Shown here piece after piece: positions 8,382 through 17,559 of a DNA stretch of 64,000 nucleotides (positions are counted from its first letter, which is position 1; each line of letters begins with the position of its first letter). The translations under genes were made by a program, and so were the position numbers. The notes under the pieces were generated by a model. It was not told the DNA's origin and ran no database searches. It saw nothing but the letters and a program-made list of their open reading frames with translations. This DNA is from Bacillus sp. X1(2014) (GTDB lineage Bacteria; Bacillota; Bacilli; Bacillales_B; DSM-18226). Location of the stretch: assembly GCF_007678255.1 (NCBI RefSeq), contig NZ_VEED01000005.1, forward strand, positions 62,001 through 126,000. Reading direction: 5' to 3'.

Positions 8382-8974
8382 TTGGTCTCACCTCCTTTAA
8401 TAAAGAGAGGTGCATCATGCTTCTTTTTGGCAACTGGATGACTTAGCATTAAGTATTGAATAAAGAGGAAAGCACCGATATTCATAACCACATCACCGAT
8501 ACTGATAATCTGGGTTCTTGGATATGGATCAGTGATTGGAATAATATCGCCTAAAAAACCTAGTTTTGTAGATTCTGTAAGAGATGTATGCTTTGCGTAT
8601 AATTGCTCTTTAAGGACATCGAGGTAACCAGGATCTAATATAGATGCTGCAACTAATGAAACTGGCATTCGTCCGCCGTTCATCATCATGACTAGAAAAT
8701 TGAGAAATACTCCAAATAAAATAAGGATAAAACCTGGATTTTTACGGTTCATAAATAAAAATAATAGTCCGAGTACATAAACTACTATATAGATAGATCC
8801 ACTGATCTGTCCAAGGAATTTGCTATCGTTTTGGAACATAAACACGGCTAATTCAACAACTAATAGTAGAGGAAATATCCATCCCCACTTCAGCTTTAAT
8901 TTCGCAAGTGCTCGTAAATTTCCTTTTCGAAGAAAGCCTACTATAAATGAAATGATGATGCCGTCAAATACCAT
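8378..8974 (-). CDS. DUF5317 family membrane protein
   Basis: 198 residues with about five membrane helices (approximately 5-14, 30-48, 57-75, 80-96 and a C-terminal one near 160-178). It resembles the DUF5317 family of Firmicutes membrane proteins, including the NGGRMPVS stretch. The ATG has AGGTGGG upstream with a rather long gap. It is the first gene of a likely operon with the 35-aa peptide and the GGDEF/HD-GYP protein. No enzymatic motif is visible and the role is unknown. Confidence 0.8.
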   Translation of the reverse strand: MVFDGIIISFIVGFLRKGNLRALAKLKLKWGWIFPLLLVVELAVFMFQNDSKFLGQISGSIYIVVYVLGLLFLFMNRKNPGFILILFGVFLNFLVMMMNGGRMPVSLVAASILDPGYLDVLKEQLYAKHTSLTESTKLGFLGDIIPITDPYPRTQIISIGDVVMNIGAFLFIQYLMLSHPVAKKKHDAPLFIKGGETK

Positions 8975-9170
8975 AGTTGTTACCCACCTATGCTAGAGTA
9001 TATGAAAATGTTCAAAAATTCAACGAAGGAAAAATATTCCCACAATAATATAATCAAAGAAAATATTAAAATACAAGTAGTTATAATGCTGATTTTATGA
9101 ATAATTTGTGTATTTATGAAGGGATTTGGAGAAAAAGGGGCGAATTTCAACCAAGCCCATCTAATTATGA

Positions 9171-9205
9171 GGAAATATAGGATATTTCCTGCGAAATATT
9201 TTCGC
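9171..9205. repeat. Two adjacent small palindromes in an otherwise empty gap
   Basis: Palindromes GGAAATATAGGATATTTCC (9171-9189) and GCGAAATATTTTCGC (9191-9205) lie side by side in the 8975-9333 gap. This gap would contain the promoter of the DUF5317 operon (minus strand) near 9000-9080. They could be hairpins or protein sites; no T run follows, so they are not ordinary terminators. Confidence 0.45.
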
Positions 9206-9333
9206 GTATTTCGACTATTTCCCCACTACTTTTAGCACGAGAAATCCTTAGACTATATGGTAGTTTGTCGAATGTCCATTGTTTAGTGGCCACATTTCCT
9301 AAAGGGATTACTGTTGCCAGTAAGCCATTTAAA

Positions 9334-9374
9334 TAAAAAAGGCATCCTAATCGAAATTCATAGGATACCTTTTA
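9334..9374. terminator. Terminator of the subtilase gene
   Basis: AAAAAAGG(C)ATCCTA and TAGGAT(A)CCTTTT form an inverted repeat. T-runs are available on either strand; it directly follows the subtilase stop on the minus strand. Confidence 0.75.
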
Positions 9375-9380
9375 AATATA

Positions 9381-12300
9381 TTACTTTAACCCATAAGCCT
9401 TAATTACTTCCTGACTAATGCGGTTTCCTGCATCATCCCAGGCGCTCGCACGGAGGGAGACATAGCTTCCAGGTGTTTTAGGATGGGGAATGTCTGCTGT
9501 CCAGCTATCAGCTTCACGAACCAACTCTACCTTTTTCCACGATTGGCCCTCATTAAAAGAGACTTCTAGAGTAGCACCGTCTACTTTGCCATTTTCTGGT
9601 GCTCCAGGGATTTGAGCTGCACTTAAGCCCAGCTGAATGGTGTGTCCGGCCTTCGAATTCCCGTTCATATCAGTATCAATCTTAAAATCTAGCGAAAGCA
9701 GAGGTAAATCTGTCTTCCATTCTTCTTGCTTCTTGGACCAGAAAGTCCACTCGGTATGGGTACGAACGGAAGTATTCCAGCGTTCCGGATCGCGGGAAAC
9801 ATCACTCACTAATCGGTACTGAGTATTTTCAGTCGGGTGCTGTTTAAAGGAGTATAGCGCCTGTCCTTTTGCTTCCTTCACAAGCGTATCACCCTGATAA
9901 AACTTAAGGGTTTGTGGTCCTGGGTATTCTGTGTCTGCTCCCGTGTGCCCTAATCCTGAATCAGCAAACGCAGGAATATTGAACGTAAAGCTGTTATCTG
10001 TACGATATGGTACCCAGAAACCAGCGCCCAAGCGTGGACGAACAACAGGTGCAAACCATTCTTCATCCAAATTCTGACCCGGCTTATATTTTGCTACTGG
10101 CTGACGTACTTCCCACTCTGCATCAAGCACGCTTGCTTGATGGTACCAAGATGTGCCTTCTTGGGCCGAGACCCATTCTGTTCGTACCGATGGCAGGGAT
10201 AAAGTCTGGGAAAAACCTACGCCATTTGGGCGGTATGCAGGAATATCCCAGCGGAACTCCCCGCCTGATGCTTCGCGGTCTGATTTATACTGGGTATTAA
10301 TTTTTACAAGATCCTTAGGTTTAGGTGCATAGGTTACATCTTCTGGAATGGCATGATCGTGGTTGTCGATCAAATCATACACGTAATCACTATCAGGATT
10401 TCCGTTAACGTTTAGTTTCGCATTTCCAGAACGAGCAGCCTTAATCAACTCTGCCCCGTCTGTTCCGCTAATGGCTGCTACCGCAATTGGAACTTCCGTA
10501 TACTCTTCGGTCCCAGACCATTCACTTAATTCTGTTGGTCCATCGTTTACGGTAATTAACAATTTCGCTCCAGCTGCAGTCGCGGCTGTTGCACGCTTCG
10601 CACCTGATACTTCATCACTGCGTTCAACAATTACTGCTTTATCCTTCACATCCAGACCCGTGTAATCTTCTGGTGCACCTTTGCCAGCATAAACGGCATC
10701 CAGCACATCATGTCCTTTAAAGAGTGTGCTTCCCGCCTGAGGGATATCATCCAATACTTGGCCGCGGAAGTTTATCGTCAATAATGGCTCTGTCAGGCGC
10801 CAGCGTGTGTTCATTGTGAACTCTCCATCTTTTACTGCTTTAGTTGGAACAGCGTACATTTTATCGATCCAAACAGGCAGGAGGTAAAGGTCATTGACTG
10901 GGTTCCCATTAATCGTACGGAAGTATTCCATTTTTCGGAAAGTTGGTTCATTTTCATTTGGCACTTTCGCTGTGATTTCATTTGCTTTCCGGGCATCAAG
11001 CTCAACGGTTTTTGGTCCATCTAGCTTAATTTCAGGGTCACCGACAAGTGCAACTCCGGCGTGATCTGTGTCTGCATCAACATCCATTAAGGACATCACG
11101 GAATAGGTGTCAGGCACCAGTCGTAATTCCTTTGTTCCGTCGACAGCTATAAACTGCGGATCTCCATTCGGACCTAGGATATTGATGTAAGCTAGGGCAG
11201 GGGAACCGTCACGGTCGATAGCTTTGATGGTTAGTGGATACTTTTCCTCTTCTTTGATCATACCTAAGGCAGTATGGGCAACGGTCTTACCTTCGAAATT
11301 GGCAGAGATCTGTCCTTGATAGCGAGCACCAAGAGCGCCAAACTGCGGGTCAAGGGTAACCTTTACATTCGTATTCCCATGAGCTGGAACGGTTACTTTG
11401 TCTGTTGAAAGCTTTAGCAATCCAGCAGGGGCATCTGAACCATCACCATCCGTAAAGTTTGCGGACAAATCCAGGGTTACTGCCTTATCGCTATCGTTCG
11501 TATACGTAATGGTCTTCTCAACAGGGACATCCCCTTCATGCGGCCAATCAAAGAAGCCAAAATCCAAGGATCCTGTTGCACGAACTGTACCCAATGTGGC
11601 TGCTGCCACGTCTAGGCGTCCAGTTCCACCCTCAAATGGTTTAATATCGTCGAGTTTCTTTGTTGTACTCATTAGAGCATCTTTCAATTCAGCCCCAGTC
11701 CAATCAGGATGACGCTGGGAGAGAATCGCTGCTGCTCCGGCTACATGTGGTGTGGCCATTGACGTACCGTCCATCGTCAAATAACTGCCGCTGCCTTGTG
11801 CAGCATATTGGGAGCGAGCCGCTTTAATCCCTACTCCAGGTGCTGTAAGATCAGGCTTTAATCCCGAACTGCCAAACCGTGGTCCCTTAGAGGAGAACCA
11901 AGCAAGATTATCAGATTTATCAACTGCACCAACTGTAAGGGCAGAATCTGCCGCTCCTGGTGAGCCAATGCCTTCAGCCCCAGTGTTCCCGGCAGCAATA
12001 ACAAAAAGGGAACCTGTTTCTGCACTCAGATTATTCACTGCTTGAGCCATCGGATCAGTGCCATCACTTGACTCACTGCTTCCCAAACTCATGCTGACAA
12101 TTTTGGCTTTGTGTGCAGCCCATTCCATTCCATCGATAATCCAAGAATCCTGACCGAAGCCTTGATTACTAAGCACTTTTCCTACTAGGAGGCTGGCGCC
12201 TGGTGCTACCCCTTTGTTGAGACCTTCGGATGCTGCTCCTGTGCCAAGTACAGTAGAGGCTACATGGGTACCGTGTGCATGGTGGTCGAGCACATCTTCA

Positions 12301-13109
12301 CCAGGAACGAAACTTACGGCTTCTTCCAACTGAGCTGCTACATCGGGATGCTCTGAATCGATACCGGTATCAAGGACAGCTACTTTAACGCCTTTTCCAT
12401 CGTACCCCGCATTCCAGGCAGTAGGTGCTCCAACTTGTGGAACACTTTGTGCGAGTGTGGCTTCAACTTTCCCATCGAGCCAGATCTTCTCAATTCCTGG
12501 GGCCAAGACAGCTTTTTCGGTCTTAGATGGCTGAGCATTTTTCGTAATGTCTTGCCAAAACTTTTTGGCTTCCTTTTTATCTGCCGAAAGTGCTGCCCCG
12601 TGAATGCTCTCAAGTTCATGCGTTTTCTTAGAACCTTTCGGAGCAGGTTTGGAGGCAGATGACTTCGTTTTCGATGGTGCATATTGGACGATGACAGGCA
12701 ATGTGTTTTGGCTGGCATCATCATAACCGTCTGAAATAAGGGATGTGACATTAAATAAATCTTTATCTAAAAAGCCGGAAGCTAAATAGGGCATCGCTTG
12801 ATCTGGGATTACATAGGTATCCTTGGCAATGGTCAGGATTCTCGCTCCACTTTGTGCAGGATCAGCCGGTGCCACACTGATGACACTTTTTCCATCTGCC
12901 AGTTCTGTCACCGTGACAACATCGCCGGTAATCAGCGTAATCACATGTTTGTCCTTATTTGCTAACACATTCAAGGCCTGTACATCCGCAGTTGTTGTAG
13001 GTAAGAGACTCTTGGGCGAGTCATCAGCAAACGCCTGAATCGTTGGAATGGCTATTAGTGCCGTGGTCATCATCGCCGCAAAATATTTCTTAAACGTTGG
13101 CTTCCTCAT
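9381..13109 (-). CDS. Large secreted S8 serine protease (subtilase), actinobacterial style
   Basis: 1242 residues. A Sec signal peptide (basic start, hydrophobic core, cut near AFA-DD at 28) leads into a long pro-region. The S8 domain has the full catalytic set: Asp247 (AVLDTGID), His279 (HGTHVAS), oxyanion Asn375 (AAGN) and Ser450 (DGTSMATPHVAG). Beyond about residue 500 are beta-sandwich regions and a PA-like stretch (about 780-850). There is no cell-wall anchor motif. The pro-region pattern (VITLITGDVVTV, then YVIP and LFNVTSLI) resembles large Streptomyces subtilases more than B. subtilis ones; this is recalled, not searched. It lies downstream of an XRE/TPR regulator on the same strand, a plausible regulator. 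Confidence 0.93.
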   Translation of the reverse strand: MRKPTFKKYFAAMMTTALIAIPTIQAFADDSPKSLLPTTTADVQALNVLANKDKHVITLITGDVVTVTELADGKSVISVAPADPAQSGARILTIAKDTYVIPDQAMPYLASGFLDKDLFNVTSLISDGYDDASQNTLPVIVQYAPSKTKSSASKPAPKGSKKTHELESIHGAALSADKKEAKKFWQDITKNAQPSKTEKAVLAPGIEKIWLDGKVEATLAQSVPQVGAPTAWNAGYDGKGVKVAVLDTGIDSEHPDVAAQLEEAVSFVPGEDVLDHHAHGTHVASTVLGTGAASEGLNKGVAPGASLLVGKVLSNQGFGQDSWIIDGMEWAAHKAKIVSMSLGSSESSDGTDPMAQAVNNLSAETGSLFVIAAGNTGAEGIGSPGAADSALTVGAVDKSDNLAWFSSKGPRFGSSGLKPDLTAPGVGIKAARSQYAAQGSGSYLTMDGTSMATPHVAGAAAILSQRHPDWTGAELKDALMSTTKKLDDIKPFEGGTGRLDVAAATLGTVRATGSLDFGFFDWPHEGDVPVEKTITYTNDSDKAVTLDLSANFTDGDGSDAPAGLLKLSTDKVTVPAHGNTNVKVTLDPQFGALGARYQGQISANFEGKTVAHTALGMIKEEEKYPLTIKAIDRDGSPALAYINILGPNGDPQFIAVDGTKELRLVPDTYSVMSLMDVDADTDHAGVALVGDPEIKLDGPKTVELDARKANEITAKVPNENEPTFRKMEYFRTINGNPVNDLYLLPVWIDKMYAVPTKAVKDGEFTMNTRWRLTEPLLTINFRGQVLDDIPQAGSTLFKGHDVLDAVYAGKGAPEDYTGLDVKDKAVIVERSDEVSGAKRATAATAAGAKLLITVNDGPTELSEWSGTEEYTEVPIAVAAISGTDGAELIKAARSGNAKLNVNGNPDSDYVYDLIDNHDHAIPEDVTYAPKPKDLVKINTQYKSDREASGGEFRWDIPAYRPNGVGFSQTLSLPSVRTEWVSAQEGTSWYHQASVLDAEWEVRQPVAKYKPGQNLDEEWFAPVVRPRLGAGFWVPYRTDNSFTFNIPAFADSGLGHTGADTEYPGPQTLKFYQGDTLVKEAKGQALYSFKQHPTENTQYRLVSDVSRDPERWNTSVRTHTEWTFWSKKQEEWKTDLPLLSLDFKIDTDMNGNSKAGHTIQLGLSAAQIPGAPENGKVDGATLEVSFNEGQSWKKVELVREADSWTADIPHPKTPGSYVSLRASAWDDAGNRISQEVIKAYGLK

Positions 13110-13142
13110 TTTTCACATTCTCCTCTTCTGATAATTTTTTTG

Positions 13143-13214
13143 TTTACTAGAATTGACGCCCCTCCTTAAAGAAATGGTCTATCTAGTTAAAAAGTATAGA
13201 GTGATTTTACTAGA
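13143..13214. promoter_or_regulatory. Three ACTAGA-type boxes before the subtilase gene
   Basis: TTTACTAGA occurs at 13143-13151 and again at 13206-13214, and an inverted copy (TTTAACTAGAT on the minus strand) lies near 13181-13191. A TATACT -10-like element on the minus strand lies at about 13193-13198, between the boxes. The arrangement suggests operator sites at the subtilase promoter, possibly for the adjacent XRE/TPR regulator. No small peptide gene was found in this gap. Confidence 0.45.
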
Positions 13215-13342
13215 CTGTTTATCGGGAAAATTCCTATTTTTATGGGGGGATGGAAGCGGGACTTTCGATGCTATTTTTAAAAGAAAGGGGTTTAAATCCT
13301 AGCAAATTTAATCCAACAACTTGGGACAATTTGATCGACCCG

Positions 13343-13375
13343 ACAAAAAAAGACAATTGCGGCGGGCAATTGTCG
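13343..13375 (-). terminator. Terminator of the XRE/TPR regulator gene
   Basis: GACAATTG / CAATTGTC stem with a 7-nt GC-rich loop, followed on the minus strand by seven T residues, just after the regulator's stop. It separates the regulator transcript from the subtilase gene. Confidence 0.85.
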
Positions 13376-13382
13376 TGTCAAT

Positions 13383-14669
13383 CTATCGTACATTCGTATT
13401 TTTTAATTCAACGGGTGAGCCAATATGGAACAGTTGATTCTTCAGGTGCTGGTTGGCAATATGAAGATAATGATTGGCCGAAGCGTAATCCTGTTTTTCT
13501 TCATAGTAAGCAGCAATGAGCTGGAGATATTTACTCCCGCGATCTGTGGACAGATGATTTTCAATAATGGACAGTCCCTGGTTGATTAAATAGGTAATCA
13601 GAGCTTTTTGGGAACCAGCTGCCTCCAAATAAAGGATTTTTAACTCAATATAACGTGGGGATTTTTGATCTTGAATCGACTCTAATGCTCCCTTTAAAAT
13701 TTCCTTCGCTTTTTCGTTTTGACCATCCGCGATCAATGCCTCTGCCAGAGAGGAAATTGTAATATAGTAAGAAGCTGAGTTTTTCTCTTTGTAATGAAGC
13801 GCTTGAAAGTAGTAGTCTAGTGATTCTTCAATTTTTCCTTGTCGGTAATGCAAAAAACCAAGATTATGTAAGGAAAGCTCTTTTGTTTCTTTATCCGGCA
13901 GGATGTCCGTATCATTCAAAATTTGCTCTAGTATTTCTTTGCCTTTTTCAAATTCACCAATATTGATGAAATTCACGGCTAGAATCATTTTTACATAAAC
14001 AATCCGCAAAAAGTTGTTGGTATTTTGAAAAACTCGCAAGGCTTTATAGGCGTAATGGATTGATAACGAATAGTGGCATAAATGTCCGTGCAAGGCGGCC
14101 CGAAAATAATAGTATTCCGTAATCTTGGTTTCATATTGCTCAGCCTGCTCTTCGACACGGGAAAGATAGAGGAAAGTTTGCGGAAATTGTTCCACTTTTC
14201 CATAATAAATGCCCTGAAGAAGATTCCATACATACTCTTCAAAGGGAGAAAATTTTGATACATAGCGATGAATGCCTGTCGAGGACTTTTCAAAGGTTGA
14301 AAAGTCATTTAATAGCAAAAAATAGCGCAGCTTATATAATTCGTATAAATAGATCATGTCCGTACATTGGATATATTCTTTTTCTTGCAGTAATTCTTTA
14401 TATAGAATGGTTGCTTTCTCTTGGTGGTGCCTTTCCATCGTCTCGTAAAATATATCTAGCTTTTGCCGCAATTTCTGGCTTTTTTTGCTCTCATCTTCTA
14501 GTGAAATCTGCAACCGGTCACATAACATTTGCAGTGTTTTCGGATTGGCTTCTTTTACATTGTTTTCAATTTTACTTAAGTGTGTCACCGAGCAAATGCC
14601 ATGGCAGAGCTGTTCCTGGGTCTTATTCTGCTTCCTGCGGTGATAATAAATCACTTTTCCAATTGACAT
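13383..14669 (-). CDS. XRE-type regulator with TPR domain (RNPP-like)
   Basis: 428 residues from ATG at 14669; an ATG 8 codons earlier (14693) is possible, but the HTH would then start late. Residues 4-60 form an XRE helix-turn-helix (KVIYYHRRKQNKTQEQL, then SVTHLSKIENN). The remaining about 360 residues are helical tetratricopeptide-like repeats, for example LHNLGFLHYRQGKIEESLDY. This architecture matches peptide-responsive regulators such as PlcR and NprR. NprR controls a secreted protease, and here a secreted subtilase is the next gene on the same strand. No cognate propeptide gene was found in the gap, so a peptide ligand is uncertain. A plausible promoter reads TTTCAA-16-TATAAT upstream. 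Confidence 0.85.
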   Translation of the reverse strand: MSIGKVIYYHRRKQNKTQEQLCHGICSVTHLSKIENNVKEANPKTLQMLCDRLQISLEDESKKSQKLRQKLDIFYETMERHHQEKATILYKELLQEKEYIQCTDMIYLYELYKLRYFLLLNDFSTFEKSSTGIHRYVSKFSPFEEYVWNLLQGIYYGKVEQFPQTFLYLSRVEEQAEQYETKITEYYYFRAALHGHLCHYSLSIHYAYKALRVFQNTNNFLRIVYVKMILAVNFINIGEFEKGKEILEQILNDTDILPDKETKELSLHNLGFLHYRQGKIEESLDYYFQALHYKEKNSASYYITISSLAEALIADGQNEKAKEILKGALESIQDQKSPRYIELKILYLEAAGSQKALITYLINQGLSIIENHLSTDRGSKYLQLIAAYYEEKQDYASANHYLHIANQHLKNQLFHIGSPVELKNTNVR

Positions 14670-14859
14670 AAAACGAACCCACTCTCCTATCATTGAAGTC
14701 TTGCTCTCTATTATTATATTTATCCTTGTACCAATTGAAATAGGCTAAGAGATGCGAAAATACCGTTGGAATCATCGAGTGACGGTAGTTTAGGTGACCA
14801 TTAAGGGGGAAAAAGGGGAATCGCAGCGAATATATAAAGGTATTGAAAGAGGTGAAACC

Positions 14860-15801
14860 ATGCTAAAGAAAACCATAAAACACCAAGTAGAGCTAACCTA
14901 TGATTTTGAAGATGACCTTAACGGATATATCATTATTGACTCCTCCATTGGGCCAAGGGATGAAATTTGTATACTTGCGGTGAATAAAGTTCCTGAATAT
15001 ATAGATGGGATGTTCCCGCCAGTACAAACAGCGGATCGACATGAATATAAAGCTATCATCCTCAGCAAAGGGCACAAAAAAGAAGTAATCCTGAAGAATC
15101 AAAAATGGAATTATCATTATATTCAACCCATGGAAAATGATCACATAGTATTGGTTTGTGCGCGTTCGCATTTATATGAAAATGGGGAATTTGATCGAAA
15201 TGCTAGAGTTTTTGATATGAGTGGAAACCAAGTAAATGCCTTCCTGCTTGGAGATGGGATTCAAAATTTTTATGTCACAAAAGGGAATAACATCTGGACT
15301 TCTTATTTCGATGAAGGTATTTTCGGAAACAATGGCTGGAACCAACCGGTTGGAAGCTATGGACTTAGGGCATGGGATTTTAACGGGAACGAACTGTATA
15401 AGTATCCAAATATGGACCCTCACTTCATTAGTGACTGTTATGCGCTTAATGTGATGTCTGATGAGGAAGTGTGGTTTTATTACTATACTGATTTTGAGTT
15501 AGCAAGATATTACAAAGGCAGTATGGATTATTTTAAACCAAATATAGAGGGTTCAGATGGCTTTATCGTGTATGAAGATTACGTTCTGTTTAGGGGAGGG
15601 TATAGCAAACATGATAAGTATGTCCTTGCAAAGATGCTTCCTGGCAACAGATTAACAAGAAAGTGCATATTAACCCTGATGGATGAAAAGAAAAAAGCCA
15701 TTAAAGCAGATTCGATTAGCTGCAGAGGGTCACTTCTTTTACTTATGTCAGATAAAAAGGCTTATTTAGCAGATTTGAAAAAAATTGTAAGTGCATTCTA
15801 A
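14860..15801 (+). CDS. Unknown protein, probably beta-propeller-like
   Basis: 313 residues from ATG 14860, which follows AGAGGTGA with good spacing; an in-frame GTG at 14794 is weaker. There is no signal peptide or membrane helix. The sequence alternates short beta-strand-like runs with Gly/Asp/Asn turns and aromatic positions (for example VFDMSGNQVNAF, AWDFNGNELYKY and SCRGSLLLLMSDKKAYLADL), which suggests repeated WD/NHL-like blades. I do not recognise a family. It stands alone between the XRE/TPR regulator (divergent) and an acidic secreted protein (convergent). Confidence 0.75.
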   Translation: MLKKTIKHQVELTYDFEDDLNGYIIIDSSIGPRDEICILAVNKVPEYIDGMFPPVQTADRHEYKAIILSKGHKKEVILKNQKWNYHYIQPMENDHIVLVCARSHLYENGEFDRNARVFDMSGNQVNAFLLGDGIQNFYVTKGNNIWTSYFDEGIFGNNGWNQPVGSYGLRAWDFNGNELYKYPNMDPHFISDCYALNVMSDEEVWFYYYTDFELARYYKGSMDYFKPNIEGSDGFIVYEDYVLFRGGYSKHDKYVLAKMLPGNRLTRKCILTLMDEKKKAIKADSISCRGSLLLLMSDKKAYLADLKKIVSAF

Positions 15802-15849
15802 AAGATGCCTATTTGAACTGTTCTTAAAGCACGCAAATAGTAAAAAATG

Positions 15850-15895
15850 AAAATAAAGCCGTTCTCACTTTAAATGAGAAAGGCTTTATTTTCAT
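15850..15895. terminator. Bidirectional terminator
   Basis: Long inverted repeat AAAATAAAGCC(G)TTCTCA / TGAGAA(A)GGCTTTATTTT between two convergent genes. Confidence 0.85.
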
Positions 15896-15904
15896 TCTAA
15901 ATAA

Positions 15905-16780
15905 TTATTTTAAACCCTTTCGAGCATCTTCATATTTCTCTTCATGCATATGGTCTACATAATCATCTGAAATCTCACCTAAATGAATCATGTCTTCCCC
16001 ATCTACAATAGCTTCCATCGATTCAAAATACTCTCTAGGGATGTTAAAATCGATGAGTAGTTCCCCTGAAGAACTATAGACACTGCCAGATAAAGTACCT
16101 GGAGGTTCTTTCATTTTTAATAAATCCTTTAAAGTTACAGCCTTCCCGTCGGCTTTAAAGTTCACTTTAACTTCATACAGTGCAATGGTTTGTTCTAATA
16201 ATCGAACCATCTCATCAAGGTCTTCATCGCTTAGTTGGGAAGGATCTTCAACAGTCATTAAATTTTCCCACAGTGTATCGTTTGTTGCCATTTGGTCTAG
16301 TTGGTCTTTATTTTTTTCTTCTACTTCCGCTAAATAGTTGAAAAATCTCTCTGCTTCTGCTTCTGTTATGCCCGTATCCGATAATGCTTTTTCTACTTCC
16401 GCCATACTTTTATCGGCATTAATATAAAATTCAACTGTTGAATCCAAATCGTTGATAAACTTATATTCATTTACAGAGTCTCCAAAATGGTCCATTAAGT
16501 CATTTAGTTCTTTTTCAGTTAGACCATATTTGGTTAGTAAATCCTGATAATTTTTCGAGTTAATAGGCGGACCTAGGAGTTCTTTTAGGCCAGCCATTGT
16601 ATATTCCTCTAAAGGAATTTCGTAGTAATCAATATACTCCAGAAATTCTTGTTTCGTCCATCCTATTTTAGCTATATATTGGTTTATCTCATTTTCAGAC
16701 GGAGCTGCTTGTGCAGAGGGAACACTGAACAAAAATGAAAATGTAAGCAAGCCTATTAGCATAGCTTTTAGATTGACCAT
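15905..16780 (-). CDS. Secreted acidic protein resembling processed acidic surface proteins
   Basis: 291 residues from ATG 16780, which follows AAGGAGGG; the longer reading to 16879 has no ribosome site. A signal peptide ends in AQAA near residue 25. The mature part is strongly acidic and helical, with repeated LxxYGLTExELNDLMDHFG-type segments. It recalls the Firmicutes processed acidic surface proteins, which normally end with an LPXTA sortase signal and a membrane anchor. This one ends KYEDARKGLK without such a motif, and no sortase gene is nearby. It is therefore either a freely secreted relative or a shortened version. Confidence 0.7.
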   Translation of the reverse strand: MVNLKAMLIGLLTFSFLFSVPSAQAAPSENEINQYIAKIGWTKQEFLEYIDYYEIPLEEYTMAGLKELLGPPINSKNYQDLLTKYGLTEKELNDLMDHFGDSVNEYKFINDLDSTVEFYINADKSMAEVEKALSDTGITEAEAERFFNYLAEVEEKNKDQLDQMATNDTLWENLMTVEDPSQLSDEDLDEMVRLLEQTIALYEVKVNFKADGKAVTLKDLLKMKEPPGTLSGSVYSSSGELLIDFNIPREYFESMEAIVDGEDMIHLGEISDDYVDHMHEEKYEDARKGLK

Positions 16781-16965
16781 TAGTACCCTCCTTTTATTTG
16801 GTGCATTAATAATTTCCCCTTTTTGAACCATATTAGAAATGCAAATAATTTCTAAATAATCGTCGCAAAGATATTCCATTCATTTTTCTAAAATACTGGG
16901 TATCACCTGATTTCTTTGAACAATAATAAAATTGAAGTTAATTAAGCGATTCATAGTAAACCAAA

Positions 16966-16994
16966 TTGACATTCCATACCGGTTTTTGTATAGT
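16966..16994 (+). promoter_or_regulatory. Consensus promoter of the MarR gene
   Basis: TTGACA at 16966-16971, a 17-bp spacer and TATAGT at 16989-16994. The predicted start of transcription near 17001 is only about 5 nt before the first ATG, so a downstream TTG start or leaderless translation has to be considered. Confidence 0.75.
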
Positions 16995-17005
16995 AGGTGG
17001 CGAAG

Positions 17006-17461
17006 ATGATGATTGGAGTGAATCGTTTGATTTCGAACTCTGAATTACAACATTTAGACCTTATCGACCTACTAAGTGAACGCCATAGTTTGGTCCGGAA
17101 AATTGCGGAGAAAGCATGGAACGACCAAAGTGATATTTATATTTCCAATTCTGAATGGTATATCATGGCTAGGATTTATAAAAAACAGCCGAGCATTTCG
17201 TATGTGACAAAAAATGTAGAAATTTCACGTCAGGCGATCCATAAGTTTATTCAAAAGCTATCTGAAAAAGGATTAGTTGAAATCAATAATGTTGAAAATA
17301 ACAAAAAAGAGAAGTGTATTAAGTTAACCGCTTTAGGCGAAGAATGCTATGAAAAAAATTCAGCCCTTAAAGCTCAGCTTGAAAATAAAATTGCAGAAAA
17401 AATAGGTATGGAGCAAGTAACTATGCTGAAAGACCTATTAAAATTAGATTGGGAAATTTAA
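17006..17461 (+). CDS. MarR family transcriptional regulator
   Basis: 151 residues from ATG 17006. The winged-helix region reads ISRQAIHKFIQKLSEKGLVE, followed by the wing and KLTALGEECYEKN, the MarR fold pattern. The start is open: the strong promoter predicts an RNA starting near 17001, which would exclude a ribosome site before 17006. TTG at 17027 has GGAGTG six bases before it and would give a 144-residue protein beginning at ISNSEL. The MFS efflux gene follows after a terminator and has two palindromes in its promoter, so this regulator most likely represses the pump. Confidence 0.88.
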   Translation: MMIGVNRLISNSELQHLDLIDLLSERHSLVRKIAEKAWNDQSDIYISNSEWYIMARIYKKQPSISYVTKNVEISRQAIHKFIQKLSEKGLVEINNVENNKKEKCIKLTALGEECYEKNSALKAQLENKIAEKIGMEQVTMLKDLLKLDWEI

Positions 17462-17479
17462 AAGCTAACAGAAGCAAAA

Positions 17480-17522
17480 AACCCCCGCTTTGTTCAAATT
17501 AATGAACGAAGTGGGGGTTTTT
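17480..17522 (+). terminator. Terminator of the MarR gene
   Basis: Strong stem CCCCCGCTTTGTTCA / TGAACGAAGTGGGGG with a 5-6 nt loop and a run of T residues. Confidence 0.9.
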
Positions 17523-17559
17523 CTTATTGGTGATTTTGTTTCACTCCCCAATATATGAC

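Noticed and set aside
11398..11712. Antisense frames inside the subtilase gene
   Set aside because: They are mirror images of the codon bias in the long subtilase gene, with no start signals.
12380..12751. Minus-strand frame of 123 codons within the subtilase
   Set aside because: It overlaps the subtilase in another frame on the same strand and shows no domain or start signal.
13250..13519. Plus-strand frame of 89 codons between the subtilase and the XRE/TPR regulator
   Set aside because: It runs over the regulator's terminator and its 3' end on the other strand; no ribosome site and no protein-like composition.
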